From the NCBI GenBank assembly GCA_910577045.1, contig CAJTLB010000002.1:124001-188000 (forward strand): a DNA stretch of 64,000 bases. The letters are read 5' to 3'. The stretch's first letter is position 1; each line of letters starts with the position of its first letter. Of this stretch, positions 43,782 through 53,075 are shown piece after piece. A program made the position numbers and the translations under genes. The stretch comes from an uncultured Lachnospiraceae bacterium. GTDB taxonomy: Bacteria > Bacillota > Clostridia > Lachnospirales > Lachnospiraceae. The notes under the pieces were generated by a model. It was not told the DNA's origin and ran no database searches. It worked only from the letters and a program-made list of their open reading frames with translations.

Positions 43782-45992
43782 CTACATCATTGTATCATCT
43801 TTAAGCACTTCTGCCAAATTAATTTTTTTTACATTCTGCCACGCAAAATAATACGCCAATACTACAGTCCCTAAAATAGCTAACATAAAAATGATAATTG
43901 GAATAAATGGTGCCTCTGCCAAAAATACTTTTATTTCAAGATAACTTGCTTGCAACATATACCCAATTGCAACAACAGCTAATGGAATAGTAATTAAAAT
44001 TGGACGTCCAGCTATTACTAAAGCCTCAATACAAAACATTTTCCTCATTTCCTTTGGGGTAAGCCCAATAGACATATACCTTGCAAATTCTCTTTTCCTT
44101 TGTCTTACAAACCCTAATGTATTTGAAAATACATTGCCCACTCCAATAATTGCAAGTAAAATACAAAAACTTCCAAATATAGTCATTATCCCTTGTATTT
44201 GTTTATTATTTATTTCATATGCCTGGATACGGTTTTCATATTCTATAGTATATTTAGAGCTGATAAGCTGGTTAATCTTACTTTGTATCATATTTAGCCC
44301 ATCTAATGTTGCATTTTCACCGCTAAGCACACGGATATAGGTATTTTCCTTTATTTGCCCTACCTGCCCCTTTATTTCTTTCCATAAAGACACTGGAATA
44401 AAATGTACAAGTTCATAATAATCTAGTGTCGCATACTCCTCTCTTAAAACAGGCACTTTTTCTGTATAGGATAAAACTGGGATCTCTACTGCTATTTCTT
44501 CCCTGCCTGGCTGCCTTAACACACTTGTAGCACTTTCTTTATTGCTATGAACTTTTATATAAGGCATAAATATAGGGTGCCTAAAATTAGGATTGGTCAC
44601 ATCACGGATTTGGTTTCTTATTATTACCCCATTAAGCTGTGGTGTAATGCCAATCTGTATGCAATAATCCAAAAAACTGTTATCATCTAATATTATAATT
44701 GGGGCATTTACCAGCCACCCACTTTCCACTTTTGTTACATTACTAGTGGAAGCATGAGAAAAGCCACCAAAAGATTTCATCTCTTCACTTATCTCTTCCT
44801 CTGTAATGATTCTCTTTGCTGTTGCTTTTTGATAGGCAACTGCACTCGCTACCCCGTCAAGCCTTTGAATTCCTTGTACTTCTTCAAAGGTATCTACATC
44901 TGTATCCTTCACCGTAACCATAATATCCCATACACTTTGATACCTTTCGAAATAGGTTTCTCTTGTGCTGATTTTTGACATAGAAAAGAAGCACTGCATA
45001 ATTGTAAATGCCATAAAGGAAAATATAAAAGATAAGGATGCTGTCTGTAAGGCTTTTCTTTGTGCCCTTAACGCATTGCCAGCTAACTCTCCTTCTACCC
45101 CAAATAACAATGTAAGTAAATAAGAATTTTTCTTTCGTTTTAGCTGAAGTTCACTTGTATTTTTCATTGCCTCCAATGGTGTCATTTTACTTAATTTCCT
45201 TGCTGGCAGCCATACAGAAATCCATATTGTTATAACTGTCACAAGTAATGTCAGCATTAAGACCAAAGGATGGTAGCCAAAAACCACTTTATGCTGCCCC
45301 GTGGCACTACTTCCCAATAAAAATAAAAGCCCCATACTACTTATAATGCCTAGCAAATTTCCAGCTATAACTGGCACAGCACAAAGAACTAATGCTTCCT
45401 GCAAAAGACATGCCCGTATTTGTCTTGGTGTAGCCCCAACACTAGAAAAAATACCAAACTGATGAATTCTTGTATTCATAGATACTGCAAAAGAATTGTG
45501 TATAATTACAATTAATGAAAACGATGCCATCACCACTATTACTATAAACATTGGAAACAACAGCCTTGGAGCTGTATCCTTTGGATCACGGATTAAATAC
45601 ATTGCTAAAAGCTCATAGTTATAAACCACCTTTTCTGGCGAAACCCCAGCCAATTTAGCAATATATGGCATATCAGAAAAAACATGCCTATAATCAGAAA
45701 AATAAATATCTATTATGGTTTCTGTCCCCTCGCTTTCCTTTTCATTCACCACTACATCTTTTACACTGGCAAAATTCTTTATAGATTCTATCTTCTCCTT
45801 ATCCATTTCCCCTATAATCCGGCTTTGCCAAGCACCTTCCTCTAATTCAATCCTCTCCACCTCATACTTCCACATATTATAAAATAACCCACATAATAAT
45901 GATAAAAGCAGCGCAGAAATAAATGCAGAAAACCTAATAGAGCCTAATGAACGATTGTTCTTTATATAACCTGATAAATAATCTTTCCACAT
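43782..45992 (-). CDS. FtsX/MacB-type ABC transporter permease
   Basis: 736 residues. TM1 near the N-terminus, a first outer domain (about 45-145), a helix cluster (SLIVIIHNSFAVSMNTRIHQ, FGIFSSVGATPRQIRACLLQ with the FtsX signature), then TM near 315, a large second outer domain (about 340-620) and three final helices with FARYMSIGLTPKEMRKMF. Two large outer domains fit peptide-handling transporters rather than lipid flippases. Six bases after the ATPase gene; the pair is the effector of the two-component system encoded upstream. GGAGGAGG precedes ATG 45992. Confidence 0.92.
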   Translation of the reverse strand: MWKDYLSGYIKNNRSLGSIRFSAFISALLLSLLCGLFYNMWKYEVERIELEEGAWQSRIIGEMDKEKIESIKNFASVKDVVVNEKESEGTETIIDIYFSDYRHVFSDMPYIAKLAGVSPEKVVYNYELLAMYLIRDPKDTAPRLLFPMFIVIVVMASFSLIVIIHNSFAVSMNTRIHQFGIFSSVGATPRQIRACLLQEALVLCAVPVIAGNLLGIISSMGLLFLLGSSATGQHKVVFGYHPLVLMLTLLVTVITIWISVWLPARKLSKMTPLEAMKNTSELQLKRKKNSYLLTLLFGVEGELAGNALRAQRKALQTASLSFIFSFMAFTIMQCFFSMSKISTRETYFERYQSVWDIMVTVKDTDVDTFEEVQGIQRLDGVASAVAYQKATAKRIITEEEISEEMKSFGGFSHASTSNVTKVESGWLVNAPIIILDDNSFLDYCIQIGITPQLNGVIIRNQIRDVTNPNFRHPIFMPYIKVHSNKESATSVLRQPGREEIAVEIPVLSYTEKVPVLREEYATLDYYELVHFIPVSLWKEIKGQVGQIKENTYIRVLSGENATLDGLNMIQSKINQLISSKYTIEYENRIQAYEINNKQIQGIMTIFGSFCILLAIIGVGNVFSNTLGFVRQRKREFARYMSIGLTPKEMRKMFCIEALVIAGRPILITIPLAVVAIGYMLQASYLEIKVFLAEAPFIPIIIFMLAILGTVVLAYYFAWQNVKKINLAEVLKDDTMM

Positions 45993-45998
45993 TCTCTA

Positions 45999-46679
45999 TT
46001 ACCTCCTCCGTTCATCACTAAGAATATGACCATCTTCAAGTATAATAATCCGTTCTGCTTCTAAAGCAATTTTTTCATCATGGGTAATTAATAAAATCGT
46101 CTGATCTAAGTTCCGGTTGGAAAGTTTTAGCATATCAATAATTTCCTTAGAATTTTTCTGATCTAAATTTCCAGTCGGCTCATCTGCTAAAAGAAGCGCT
46201 GGACGGTAAATTAGTGAACGTGCAATTGCAACCCTTTGCTGCTGGCCTCCTGATAATTGGCTTGGCAAAGCCTCAAGTTTTTTCGCAATGCCAAGGGCAT
46301 TAATAATTTTTTCAAAATACTCCTTATTTACTTGTTTCTTATCAAGTGCAAGAGGCATAAGTATATTCTTCTTTACTGTAAGAGTAGGAATCAGGTTATA
46401 AAACTGATACACTAATCCCACCTTCCTGCGCCGGAAAATAGCTGCTTGTGTCTGGCCTAGCTGAGAAATATCTTGACCATCTATAATAACTTTTCCACTT
46501 GTAGGCTTATCCACACTGCCAAGAATATGTAACAAAGTAGATTTCCCTGAACCAGATGCCCCAATAATTGCCACAAATTCTCCTTTCTTTACTGACAAAT
46601 CAATTCCATTGAGAGCCATTACTTGATTACCGCCAGATCCATATACTTTCTTTACTCCTTCACACCTTAAAATCTCCAT
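45999..46679 (-). CDS. ABC transporter ATP-binding protein (MacB/LolD type)
   Basis: 226 residues. Walker A GASGSGKST, Q-loop GLVYQFYNLIP, signature LSGGQQQRVAIA, Walker B LLLADEPTGNLD, H-loop LITHD. Works with the FtsX-type permease 6 bases downstream. Its promoter has the conserved box shared with the regulator gene. GGAAAGGAG precedes ATG 46679. Confidence 0.95.
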   Translation of the reverse strand: MEILRCEGVKKVYGSGGNQVMALNGIDLSVKKGEFVAIIGASGSGKSTLLHILGSVDKPTSGKVIIDGQDISQLGQTQAAIFRRRKVGLVYQFYNLIPTLTVKKNILMPLALDKKQVNKEYFEKIINALGIAKKLEALPSQLSGGQQQRVAIARSLIYRPALLLADEPTGNLDQKNSKEIIDMLKLSNRNLDQTILLITHDEKIALEAERIIILEDGHILSDERRR

Positions 46680-46747
46680 AAACTGTCTCCTTTCCTGCTA
46701 TACCTAAGATTTTCAGCAAAATCCATGTTACAGCTTTTATAACTTAT

Positions 46748-46779
46748 ATTATAGCAAGTGAAAGTTACAACTTAGTGAC
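46748..46779 (-). promoter_or_regulatory. promoter and regulator box of the ABC operon
   Basis: Minus strand GTCACTAAGTTGTAACTTTC then -10 TATAAT (46753-46748). Matches the box before the response regulator gene at 25 of 33 positions with the same 26-base distance from the G to the -10. No good -35, so activation by the regulator is likely. Half-sites TCAC and TAAC lie 11 bases apart. Confidence 0.75.
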
Positions 46780-47953
46780 TGTAAAAACGAATTTCAAAGC
46801 AAGCACCACCACCTAACCTATTTTTTGCCCGTATTGTCCCATTTTGCCGTTCAATAATTTCTTTTGCCAAAGCTAACCCAATCCCTATGCCATTTCCACT
46901 TGAATTTTTTCCCCGGTAAAACCGTTCAAAAAGATGTGGCATATCTTCCTTTTTAAACCCTTCCCCATTATCCCAAATAAGGATTTCTGTATATAGAGGA
47001 TTCTGCATATAAGAACAATAGACCGTCCCACTACCATGTTCCATACAATTTTTCATTAGGTTCATTACTGCTTCTATTGTCCAATCCAAATCGGCGATCA
47101 CCGCTACCTCTCCTAACTCTGGTATATCAACAGAAGTAGCACAACTTTTCAATAATTCTTGTAAATTATCTGCTGCAAGGACTAATATAGTAAAAACATC
47201 TACTTCCTTCTTTTGTAAAAATAATGTACCCGCATCAATACGGGCTAATACCAATAAAGCTTCTTCTAAAGAAGTAAGACGTAAAAGTTGCTTTTCTACC
47301 TGCCCTAAATAATTATTATTAAAATCCTGTTTTATCATCTGGACAGATAAAGAAATAGCAGTAATTGGCGTTTTTATCTGATGGGCGATATTGAACAAGT
47401 TTTCTGCAAAATCATTTTTTGCTTGTATTGCTGCCTCTTTTGCCTGATAGAGAAATATCACTGTTTTGTATATCTCATCTTCTAATTTTGAAAACTCATC
47501 TTCCCCAGAAGCAGAAAGAATAACTGCTTTACCAATATTCACCTGTTCCAAATACTCTGCTAAAGCATGGATCCGTATGGCTTCCCTTTTATTCCGATAT
47601 AAAAAAGTAACAATAAAAAGGAACACCCCTGCCAAAAAGCCAATTATTACATATAAACTATTTTTCCTATAAGCTAAGCCTAAAAAATCTTGCCTATGGT
47701 ATCCTAAAACTGATAAAATATTATCCTCTGCCCTTACTATAATATTTCCGCTTATATATTCTTTTAATGCAGCAGAAATTATTTTTCTTGCCTCTGGGTC
47801 TTGCTTAACTACTTCCCCACAAATACCAGTTAATAATTCAAATTGAAGCTGGCTATTATAATAGGAAACACACATAACAGAAACAGCAGAAGCAATTAAA
47901 CTAATAGACAATACAAACCCCAAAATAATAACTACATTTTTTTGCCCATTCAT
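46772..47953 (-). CDS. sensor histidine kinase
   Basis: 393 residues. TM1 (about 8-30), an outer segment of about 65 residues, TM2 (about 98-117), HAMP-like linker, H-box FNIAHQIKTPIT, N-box NLMKNCMEHG, G1 DNGEGF, G2 GIGIGLALAKEI. The HQIKTP form of the H-box is common in clostridial peptide-sensing kinases (VanS/BceS-like groups). Its start overlaps the regulator stop (ATGA). Last base pairs overlap the box of the ABC promoter. Confidence 0.94.
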   Translation of the reverse strand: MNGQKNVVIILGFVLSISLIASAVSVMCVSYYNSQLQFELLTGICGEVVKQDPEARKIISAALKEYISGNIIVRAEDNILSVLGYHRQDFLGLAYRKNSLYVIIGFLAGVFLFIVTFLYRNKREAIRIHALAEYLEQVNIGKAVILSASGEDEFSKLEDEIYKTVIFLYQAKEAAIQAKNDFAENLFNIAHQIKTPITAISLSVQMIKQDFNNNYLGQVEKQLLRLTSLEEALLVLARIDAGTLFLQKKEVDVFTILVLAADNLQELLKSCATSVDIPELGEVAVIADLDWTIEAVMNLMKNCMEHGSGTVYCSYMQNPLYTEILIWDNGEGFKKEDMPHLFERFYRGKNSSGNGIGIGLALAKEIIERQNGTIRAKNRLGGGACFEIRFYSH

Positions 47954-48621
47954 ATTGTATCCTCCATACGATAACCTACACTTCTAACTGTTTTCAGGCA
48001 ATTTGGCTGGTAAAGTTTATCCCGCAGCCGCTTTATCGTAACTGTTAAAGTATTATTATTTACATAATTCCCTTTCACATCCCATACCTGCTCTAAAATT
48101 TTTTCCCTAGTAACTGTTTTTCCTTTATTTCGCATTAAATATAAAAGTAACTGATACTCTGCTGCGCTTAAACTTATTTCTTCTGAATGGCAGGAAACTA
48201 CTTGGCAGTTTAAATCCATTCTAATTTCATCACAGGAAAGATATCTTCCTGACACATTGCCAGCCCTACGTAATAATGCTAAAATTCGTGAATACAATAC
48301 TTCTAATTCAAATGGTTTTACTACATAGTCATCGGCACCATTTTGAAAACCCAAAACTATATCCGTAGAATCTCCGCGGGCTGTAAGAAAAATAATAGGA
48401 AGTTCTTTCCAATTACTACGTATCCAATGGCATAAACTATCTCCACGCCCGTCCGGCATATTCCAATCCAATAATACTAACGTTGGCACATAATTATTCA
48501 AAGCCTCCCTTGCCATAGCAAGAGTAACACATATTGTTACTTTAAACCCTTTCCTTTCTAAATATTCTTTTACAATAGATGCAATATTAGGATCATCTTC
48601 AATATAATATAAATCAACCAT
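47950..48621 (-). CDS. OmpR family response regulator
   Basis: 223 residues from ATG 48621 (MVDLYYIEDD), with GGAG six bases upstream; the in-frame ATG 48633 is inside the leader. Receiver acid pair EDD, phosphoacceptor LVLLDWNMPDGRG, FLTAR, YVVKPF; winged helix with SLSAAEYQLLLYLMRNKGKT and TVTIKRLRDKLYQPN. A box in its own promoter is repeated upstream of the ABC operon, so it probably regulates both. Confidence 0.95.
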   Translation of the reverse strand: MVDLYYIEDDPNIASIVKEYLERKGFKVTICVTLAMAREALNNYVPTLVLLDWNMPDGRGDSLCHWIRSNWKELPIIFLTARGDSTDIVLGFQNGADDYVVKPFELEVLYSRILALLRRAGNVSGRYLSCDEIRMDLNCQVVSCHSEEISLSAAEYQLLLYLMRNKGKTVTREKILEQVWDVKGNYVNNNTLTVTIKRLRDKLYQPNCLKTVRSVGYRMEDTI

Positions 48622-48648
48622 AACAATCTCCATTTTTTCTTTTTTTCT

Positions 48649-48680
48649 ATTATAACAAAAAAGAGTTACAGTTTAATGAC
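48649..48680 (-). promoter_or_regulatory. promoter and regulator box of the two-component operon
   Basis: Minus strand GTCATTAAACTGTAACTCTT then -10 TATAAT (48654-48649). Aligns without gaps to the box before the ABC operon (46748-46779). Implies positive autoregulation. Confidence 0.75.
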
Positions 48681-48815
48681 AAACCTATTATTATTTGTAT
48701 TATTCTTTGAATTCCTATATGTCTATGCCTTTTCTAAGTTTCAACTTGCTTTGTTCTTATTCTGAATCATTTCTGATACCTCATTTCTTCTTTGCTGTGT
48801 TTATAGTTTCTAATA

Positions 48816-48860
48816 ATAAAAAGGTAGCTGATTTTTATTAAGATAAATCGCTACCTAAAA
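48816..48860 (-). terminator. terminator of the lipoprotein gene
   Basis: Minus strand AGGTAGCGATTT, loop, AAATCAGCTACCT then TTTTTATTA: long stem with one bulged base and a U-tract. Confidence 0.85.
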
Positions 48861-48913
48861 ATAAACAATATTCAAATTTTTTGTTATATCTTTCTCAAGA
48901 AACTTAAATTTTT

Positions 48914-49621
48914 TTAGTATGTACTTACTTCAGCAGCCAAGATTTTGCTGCATAATGCTATATATTCATCATAAGAAATTTCAGTCCCATTCCACGTATA
49001 TTTCATTCCAGACTCTGCATGATTTGGGTCAACAAGTTCCTCGCCAAAATTCATTTCTGCAACTAAGTTATCAGCTCCTTCAAATCTTTCCATATGGTAA
49101 AATTCAAATCCTGCACTTGATGTGTTACTATACATAATCCATATAGCTCCATTATAATAGGTATAAGAAAGAATGAGAGCAGTACCATCACCCCCAGCAA
49201 ACTTATATACCTTGTTATCACGCACATCAAGGTATATTCCGCCATAAGGCCCACAAATAATAAGTTCGTTTTCTCCATCATTGTCAAGATCAACTTTCTC
49301 TCCAATAGAATACGAATCCTCTCCCTCAGAATCCATAATTAAATCGGTAATATAAAATGTCGATGTCAAATCTGTAGAGTCAACTGCGTTTATTGAACCA
49401 CTGATAAATAAATCTAATAGTTCTTCTGCTGTCATTTCCAAATTTACGGTTTCATCTCCCTTTACACCCGAATCAGCACTCTTACTCGTTTGTATATCAC
49501 TTTCCTGCTGATTTGTAACAAATTCATCTTCTTTTATTTTCCCACAAGCAACAATACTCACAACTGTTAGAAAAGTTAGAAAAACACATGCCAATATAGT
49601 TATCTTTTTATGCCTGTTCAT
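48914..49621 (-). CDS. putative lipoprotein with FG-GAP-like repeat
   Basis: 235 residues from ATG 49621 (MNRHKKITILAC), because AGGAGG is well placed for it. Signal peptide with lipobox (VSIVACGK). A Ser/Lys/Asp-rich spacer follows, then SIGEKVDLDNDGENELIICG, a calcium-binding FG-GAP/EF-like loop (DLDNDGENEL), and a beta-rich rest (LDVRDNKVYKFAGGDG). Secreted, membrane-anchored; function unknown. Confidence 0.85.
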   Translation of the reverse strand: MNRHKKITILACVFLTFLTVVSIVACGKIKEDEFVTNQQESDIQTSKSADSGVKGDETVNLEMTAEELLDLFISGSINAVDSTDLTSTFYITDLIMDSEGEDSYSIGEKVDLDNDGENELIICGPYGGIYLDVRDNKVYKFAGGDGTALILSYTYYNGAIWIMYSNTSSAGFEFYHMERFEGADNLVAEMNFGEELVDPNHAESGMKYTWNGTEISYDEYIALCSKILAAEVSTY

Positions 49622-50016
49622 ACGCATACCTCCTAGAAAGCTATTACTAGAATTTTTTGTTGAATCATACAACTTTATTATTCTAACAGATATGTATATA
49701 CAATTTCATTAAAATTTTCTTAATCTTCCCTTTCCTTATTTTGTTCAATCATCTGCCTTGTCCGTTCCTTCTTCCCCTGCCCTGTACTGACTACCCTCGG
49801 CTTACAATAGCTGCCGTATGATTATTTTAAGAAAAAATATATCTTAGGCACTTCGCCCTGTCAGCTTGTAAGTATCAAAGTTTTGTGCCAATCCCTACTA
49901 GCCATATTGAAAAATACCTATTTTAATGGTACAGTTATATTACTTAAATATAATTATATTATTAATAAAAGATTGAAATAAAAACAATTTTTTAATAAGG
50001 AAAGGAGCATTTTCTA
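49622..50016. other. intergenic gap with a gene remnant
   Basis: 395 bases. Contains the promoter region of the lipoprotein gene and the remnant described at 49720-49821. On the plus strand, the promoter region and AAGGAAAGGAGC ribosome site of the DUF2164 gene lie at its end. No RNA seen. Confidence 0.5.
49720..49821 (-). pseudogene. short basic C-terminal remnant
   Basis: An open stretch of about 33 codons with no start ends at TAA 49720. It reads YGSYCKPRVVSTGQGKKERT then RQMIEQNKERED and is more GC-rich than its surroundings, suggesting a transferred gene that has decayed. Family unknown. Confidence 0.3.
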
Positions 50017-50280
50017 ATGAAAAAAAGAGAAAGCCTATCAAAAATTAAATTATCAGATTTACAAAAAGAACATTTAAAGGCCGAAATAAAATCCTTTTAT
50101 ATTACGGAAAGGGATGAAGAAATTGGCATTATTGAGCAAATGCAATTATTAGATTTATTTGAAGAAAAATTGGCCCCAATTATTTATAATAAAGCTCTTG
50201 ATGACGCAAAAAAATGGTTTGCCCAGATGATAGACAACCTAGATTCTGACTATTATACCTTATATAAAGATGAAGATTAA
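50017..50280 (+). CDS. DUF2164 family protein
   Basis: 87 residues, cytoplasmic, helical. DUF2164 pattern: LSDLQKEHLKAEIKSFYITE, RDEEIGIIEQMQLLDLFEEK, LAPIIYNKALDDAKKWFAQM. The family is small, widespread and without known function. Ribosome site AAGGAAAGGAGC before ATG 50017. The cupin gene follows 90 bases later. Confidence 0.9.
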   Translation: MKKRESLSKIKLSDLQKEHLKAEIKSFYITERDEEIGIIEQMQLLDLFEEKLAPIIYNKALDDAKKWFAQMIDNLDSDYYTLYKDED

Positions 50281-50373
50281 AGAAATCTGATATAACTATT
50301 GACATTACAACCAATTAATGATATAAATATAATTGTAATAGCAATTATTACAACTAGACTGGAGGTAAGTAAC

Positions 50374-50724
50374 ATGGCAAATTTTAACAAAGTAAACGTA
50401 GCAGCAGAGGCAAGGACAGAACTCCATAACCAGCTTTCCCTAACTGGTGCTGAAATAAGTATTAACAATCTCCCTGCAGGTACAAGTGTACCTTTTATTC
50501 ACTCCCACAAAAAAAATGAGGAAATCTACGCAATCCTTTCTGGAAAAGGTAAAGTTATTATTGATGGGGAAACAATAGAACTTACTGCTGGCGATTGGCT
50601 CCGCATCTCTCCAGCAGCAAAACGCCAGTTTTTTGCATCAGAAGGTACAGCAATTAATTTTATCTGTATCCAAGTAAAAGAAAATTCTCTGGAAGAATAT
50701 ACAAAAGATGACGCAATAGTATAA
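50374..50724 (+). CDS. cupin domain-containing protein
   Basis: 116 residues from ATG 50374, with GGAGG ten bases upstream. Cupin motifs: PFIHSHKKNEEIYAILSGKG (motif 1, His-x-His and Glu) and LTAGDWLRISPAAKRQF (motif 2, whose usual His is replaced). Partial metal site, so catalysis is doubtful and binding is possible. Small mannose-6-phosphate isomerase-like or quercetinase-like fold. Substrate unknown. Confidence 0.9.
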   Translation: MANFNKVNVAAEARTELHNQLSLTGAEISINNLPAGTSVPFIHSHKKNEEIYAILSGKGKVIIDGETIELTAGDWLRISPAAKRQFFASEGTAINFICIQVKENSLEEYTKDDAIV

Positions 50725-50880
50725 AATAACAAATATGGAGCTGTTACAAAATAATAAATTCATACACCAACAATGTAGAATAGTTACTATATATTGTATA
50801 AAAATTTTATTTTATGGCAGCCCCATTTTTAACTATTTTATAAGATAAAAAAATAAGAAATTATAAAATAGGAGAAAAAG

Positions 50881-51393
50881 ATGATTATATTAATAACAGG
50901 TGCTTCACACACTGGCAAAACTGCACTTTCCCAAAAACTACTTGAAAAATATAAATATCCCTATTTATCCATAGACCATTTAAAAATGGGGTTAATTCGT
51001 AGTGGCTACACTAAACTTACTCCTGAAGATGATAATAAACTTACAAGTTATTTGTGGCCTATTATCCGTGAAATAATTAAAACTGCCATAGAAAACAAGC
51101 AAAATCTTATTATTGAGGGGTGTTATATTCCTTTTAATTGGCCAAGTGACTTTGAAAAGGAATATCTTGAACATATCAAATACTATTGCCTTATAATGAG
51201 TGAAAATTATATAAAAAACCACTTTACCAATATAAAAAAATATGCAAGCATTATAGAAGATCGTTTTAATGATAACTGGTGTACTATGGAAAGTGTTTTA
51301 AAAGATAACGCACAGTTTTTGGAACTTGCCCAAAAGTATAATGTAAATTATATTCTTATTAATGATGAATATGAGATAAACATTGATTTATAG
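50881..51393 (+). CDS. P-loop kinase-like protein
   Basis: 170 residues, cytoplasmic. Walker A GASHTGKTALSQ, then LSIDHLKMGLIRSGYTKLTP, LIIEGCYIPFNWP, a lid region (NIKKYASIIEDRFNDNWCTM) and YNVNYILINDEYEI. Resembles 2-phosphoglycerate kinase/adenylate kinase-like enzymes (zeta-toxin-like AAA proteins also share the fold). Substrate unknown. AGGAGAAAAAG precedes ATG 50881; a terminator follows. Confidence 0.85.
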   Translation: MIILITGASHTGKTALSQKLLEKYKYPYLSIDHLKMGLIRSGYTKLTPEDDNKLTSYLWPIIREIIKTAIENKQNLIIEGCYIPFNWPSDFEKEYLEHIKYYCLIMSENYIKNHFTNIKKYASIIEDRFNDNWCTMESVLKDNAQFLELAQKYNVNYILINDEYEINIDL

Positions 51394-51402
51394 TAACAGC
51401 AT

Positions 51403-51449
51403 AAAAAGCACTATTTAAAACCCTAAGCAAGCTAAAAATAGTGCTTTTT
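51403..51449. terminator. bidirectional terminator after the kinase gene
   Basis: AAAAAGCACTATTT (51403-51416) with AAATAGTGCTTTTT (51436-51449), 14 perfect pairs around a 19-base loop. Confidence 0.9.
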
Positions 51450-51638
51450 GCTTAATTTGCACAATAGGCTTTTAAGCATTTTTGAAATATTTGATTTTGG
51501 TATTTCGGCTACTATATAAGCATACGTACTATAACAATCGCCTCCACCATCTGCATGAATTATTTTAACTTTGCTGCCTTTTTCCAACACTTTGTTTACA
51601 TATAATTTCCTGTAAATTGACTTAATTATAACAATTAA
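51432..51638 (-). pseudogene. possible remnant or small ORF downstream of the lipoprotein gene
   Basis: An open frame of about 67 codons ends at TAG 51432, inside the terminator hairpin. It has no ATG; TTG or GTG starts near 51590 have only a weak AGGA upstream. Product includes VLEKGSKVKIIHADGGGDCY and TYAYIVAEIPKSN, which looks protein-like. Either a small unannotated gene or a decayed tail. Confidence 0.35.
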
Positions 51639-52186
51639 TAATTAATTCCATTAATTGCCAATATCCCATCTACAACCCCAAAATTTATATTTGCCGTTTT
51701 TCCATCTGAAATAGAAAACCCTGCCATACTGGGCTGGAAATCTTCGATATCAGCCATTTCTATAGATTTGAGTAATTCCTCCGTAAACACTGTTTCTGCA
51801 CCTAGATTTAAAAAATCTTCTTTTGTTTCTACCACGCCAACATCTGGCAATCCTACATAAACGGGAAATGCAGTTAACGCTGCCAATGCCTCCAAATCCT
51901 TATCTTTAGCTGCTACTTTTACCTTCTCGGCAAATTCCTTTGCTGCCTTACTATCAACGGCAAAATTATCCTCATATCCTACTGTTGTCTGATCGTTTTT
52001 TTCTACTGCCTCTGTTTCTGCTTTATTTGAAATAGTATTTTGTTGTGATTCTTGCTGTACACTCTGGGTACTGCCCTGCTGCGTATCTTGATAAGATTGC
52101 TGGCTTTTACTACATCCTGCCAAGACTGCCCCTGCTAAAGTGAAACTTAAAACCATAACAATCACTCTTTTTCTTTTCTTTTTCAT
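51635..52186 (-). CDS. putative lipoprotein in the sigma/anti-sigma operon
   Basis: 183 residues. Signal with lipobox (GAVLAGCSKSQ), a Gln/Ser/Thr-rich spacer (QQGSTQSVQQESQQNTIS), then a compact domain: AKEFAEKVKVAAKDKDLEAL, FPVYVGLPDVGVVETKEDFL, ISDGKTANINFGVVDGILAI. Outside the membrane. Third gene of the operon; AGGAGG precedes ATG 52186, two bases after the anti-sigma gene. Could be a target or accessory of the response; unknown. Confidence 0.88.
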   Translation of the reverse strand: MKKKRKRVIVMVLSFTLAGAVLAGCSKSQQSYQDTQQGSTQSVQQESQQNTISNKAETEAVEKNDQTTVGYEDNFAVDSKAAKEFAEKVKVAAKDKDLEALAALTAFPVYVGLPDVGVVETKEDFLNLGAETVFTEELLKSIEMADIEDFQPSMAGFSISDGKTANINFGVVDGILAINGINY

Positions 52187-52187
52187 T

Positions 52188-53075
52188 TTAATTTCCTCCT
52201 ATCTCAAATTCAACCTCTCCTAATGCACCAGGAGCAATTTCATATTTTTCAAAAACAATAACTGGGCAATTATTTTTATTTATATAAAATTTAACATCTT
52301 CCGAAATTCCTGTAAAACCTCCTTCCTCTGTTGTAAAAAATATTTCTCCTGCATTTTGTCTTTTCTCAATCTGTTCCAAAATACTCTTATTTACCTGTTC
52401 AACATAATTACTGCCTAACATATCCTCTAATGTAACAAGTTTCCCTGTATTTAAGTCTAAATTATAATAATTTGACTCATTATAGGCATTTGTCCAATTT
52501 TCTGTTCCCCTTACAACAAAAGAAAGATAATTATTGCTCTGCTGCTTTATCTCATAGCCTACTGTAATCTTTATATTGTGTTCTGCCCATTCTTCTAATG
52601 TTCCTCCTGTTTCTAAAAAAGCTGCCCTATATTCTTCTGCACGTAAAACTGCATTATCTGCATATTGATTACACCGGGCAAGGATTTCCTGATTAATTTC
52701 ATCTACTGTTATTCCTGTATCTGCCGCAATCATTTCAATCGTTGGAATTTCTACAGATACTGCGATATTGTCCTTTTCTGTTTCATAAGATCGGAATGTC
52801 AATATCTGGGCTAGCCCTCCAATAATAGGAAACTGCGCTGCTTCCTTTGCAAATACTGGGCTTATATTCAAAGCTGCTGTAAAAACAATACATACGGCAG
52901 CAGCAGCTGCCTCTATGCTGCGAATTACTTTTTTAAACCTATTTCTTTGAGCAAAGCTCTTTTTCTTTGCCTGTTGTCCCCGTGATTTCATTATCTCCTG
53001 CTGTACCCGGATATTAAGCTCCTCTGGAATAACAATTTCATTATATCTTTCTTTCATTTTTTCTAATCTACCCAT
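52188..53075 (-). CDS. RsiV-family anti-sigma factor (DUF3298)
   Basis: 295 residues. Cytoplasmic N-terminus (about 1-45; KERYNEIVIPEELNIRVQQE), one transmembrane helix (about 52-72), then an outer domain ending in DUF3298: NLDLNTGKLVTLEDMLGSNY, VEQVNKSILEQIEKRQNAGE, FYINKNNCPVIVFEKYEIAP. In Bacillus and C. difficile, RsiV binds lysozyme and is then cut by signal peptidase and RasP, freeing SigV. The same role is inferred here. Start overlaps the sigma gene by 13 bases. Confidence 0.88.
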   Translation of the reverse strand: MGRLEKMKERYNEIVIPEELNIRVQQEIMKSRGQQAKKKSFAQRNRFKKVIRSIEAAAAAVCIVFTAALNISPVFAKEAAQFPIIGGLAQILTFRSYETEKDNIAVSVEIPTIEMIAADTGITVDEINQEILARCNQYADNAVLRAEEYRAAFLETGGTLEEWAEHNIKITVGYEIKQQSNNYLSFVVRGTENWTNAYNESNYYNLDLNTGKLVTLEDMLGSNYVEQVNKSILEQIEKRQNAGEIFFTTEEGGFTGISEDVKFYINKNNCPVIVFEKYEIAPGALGEVEFEIGGN

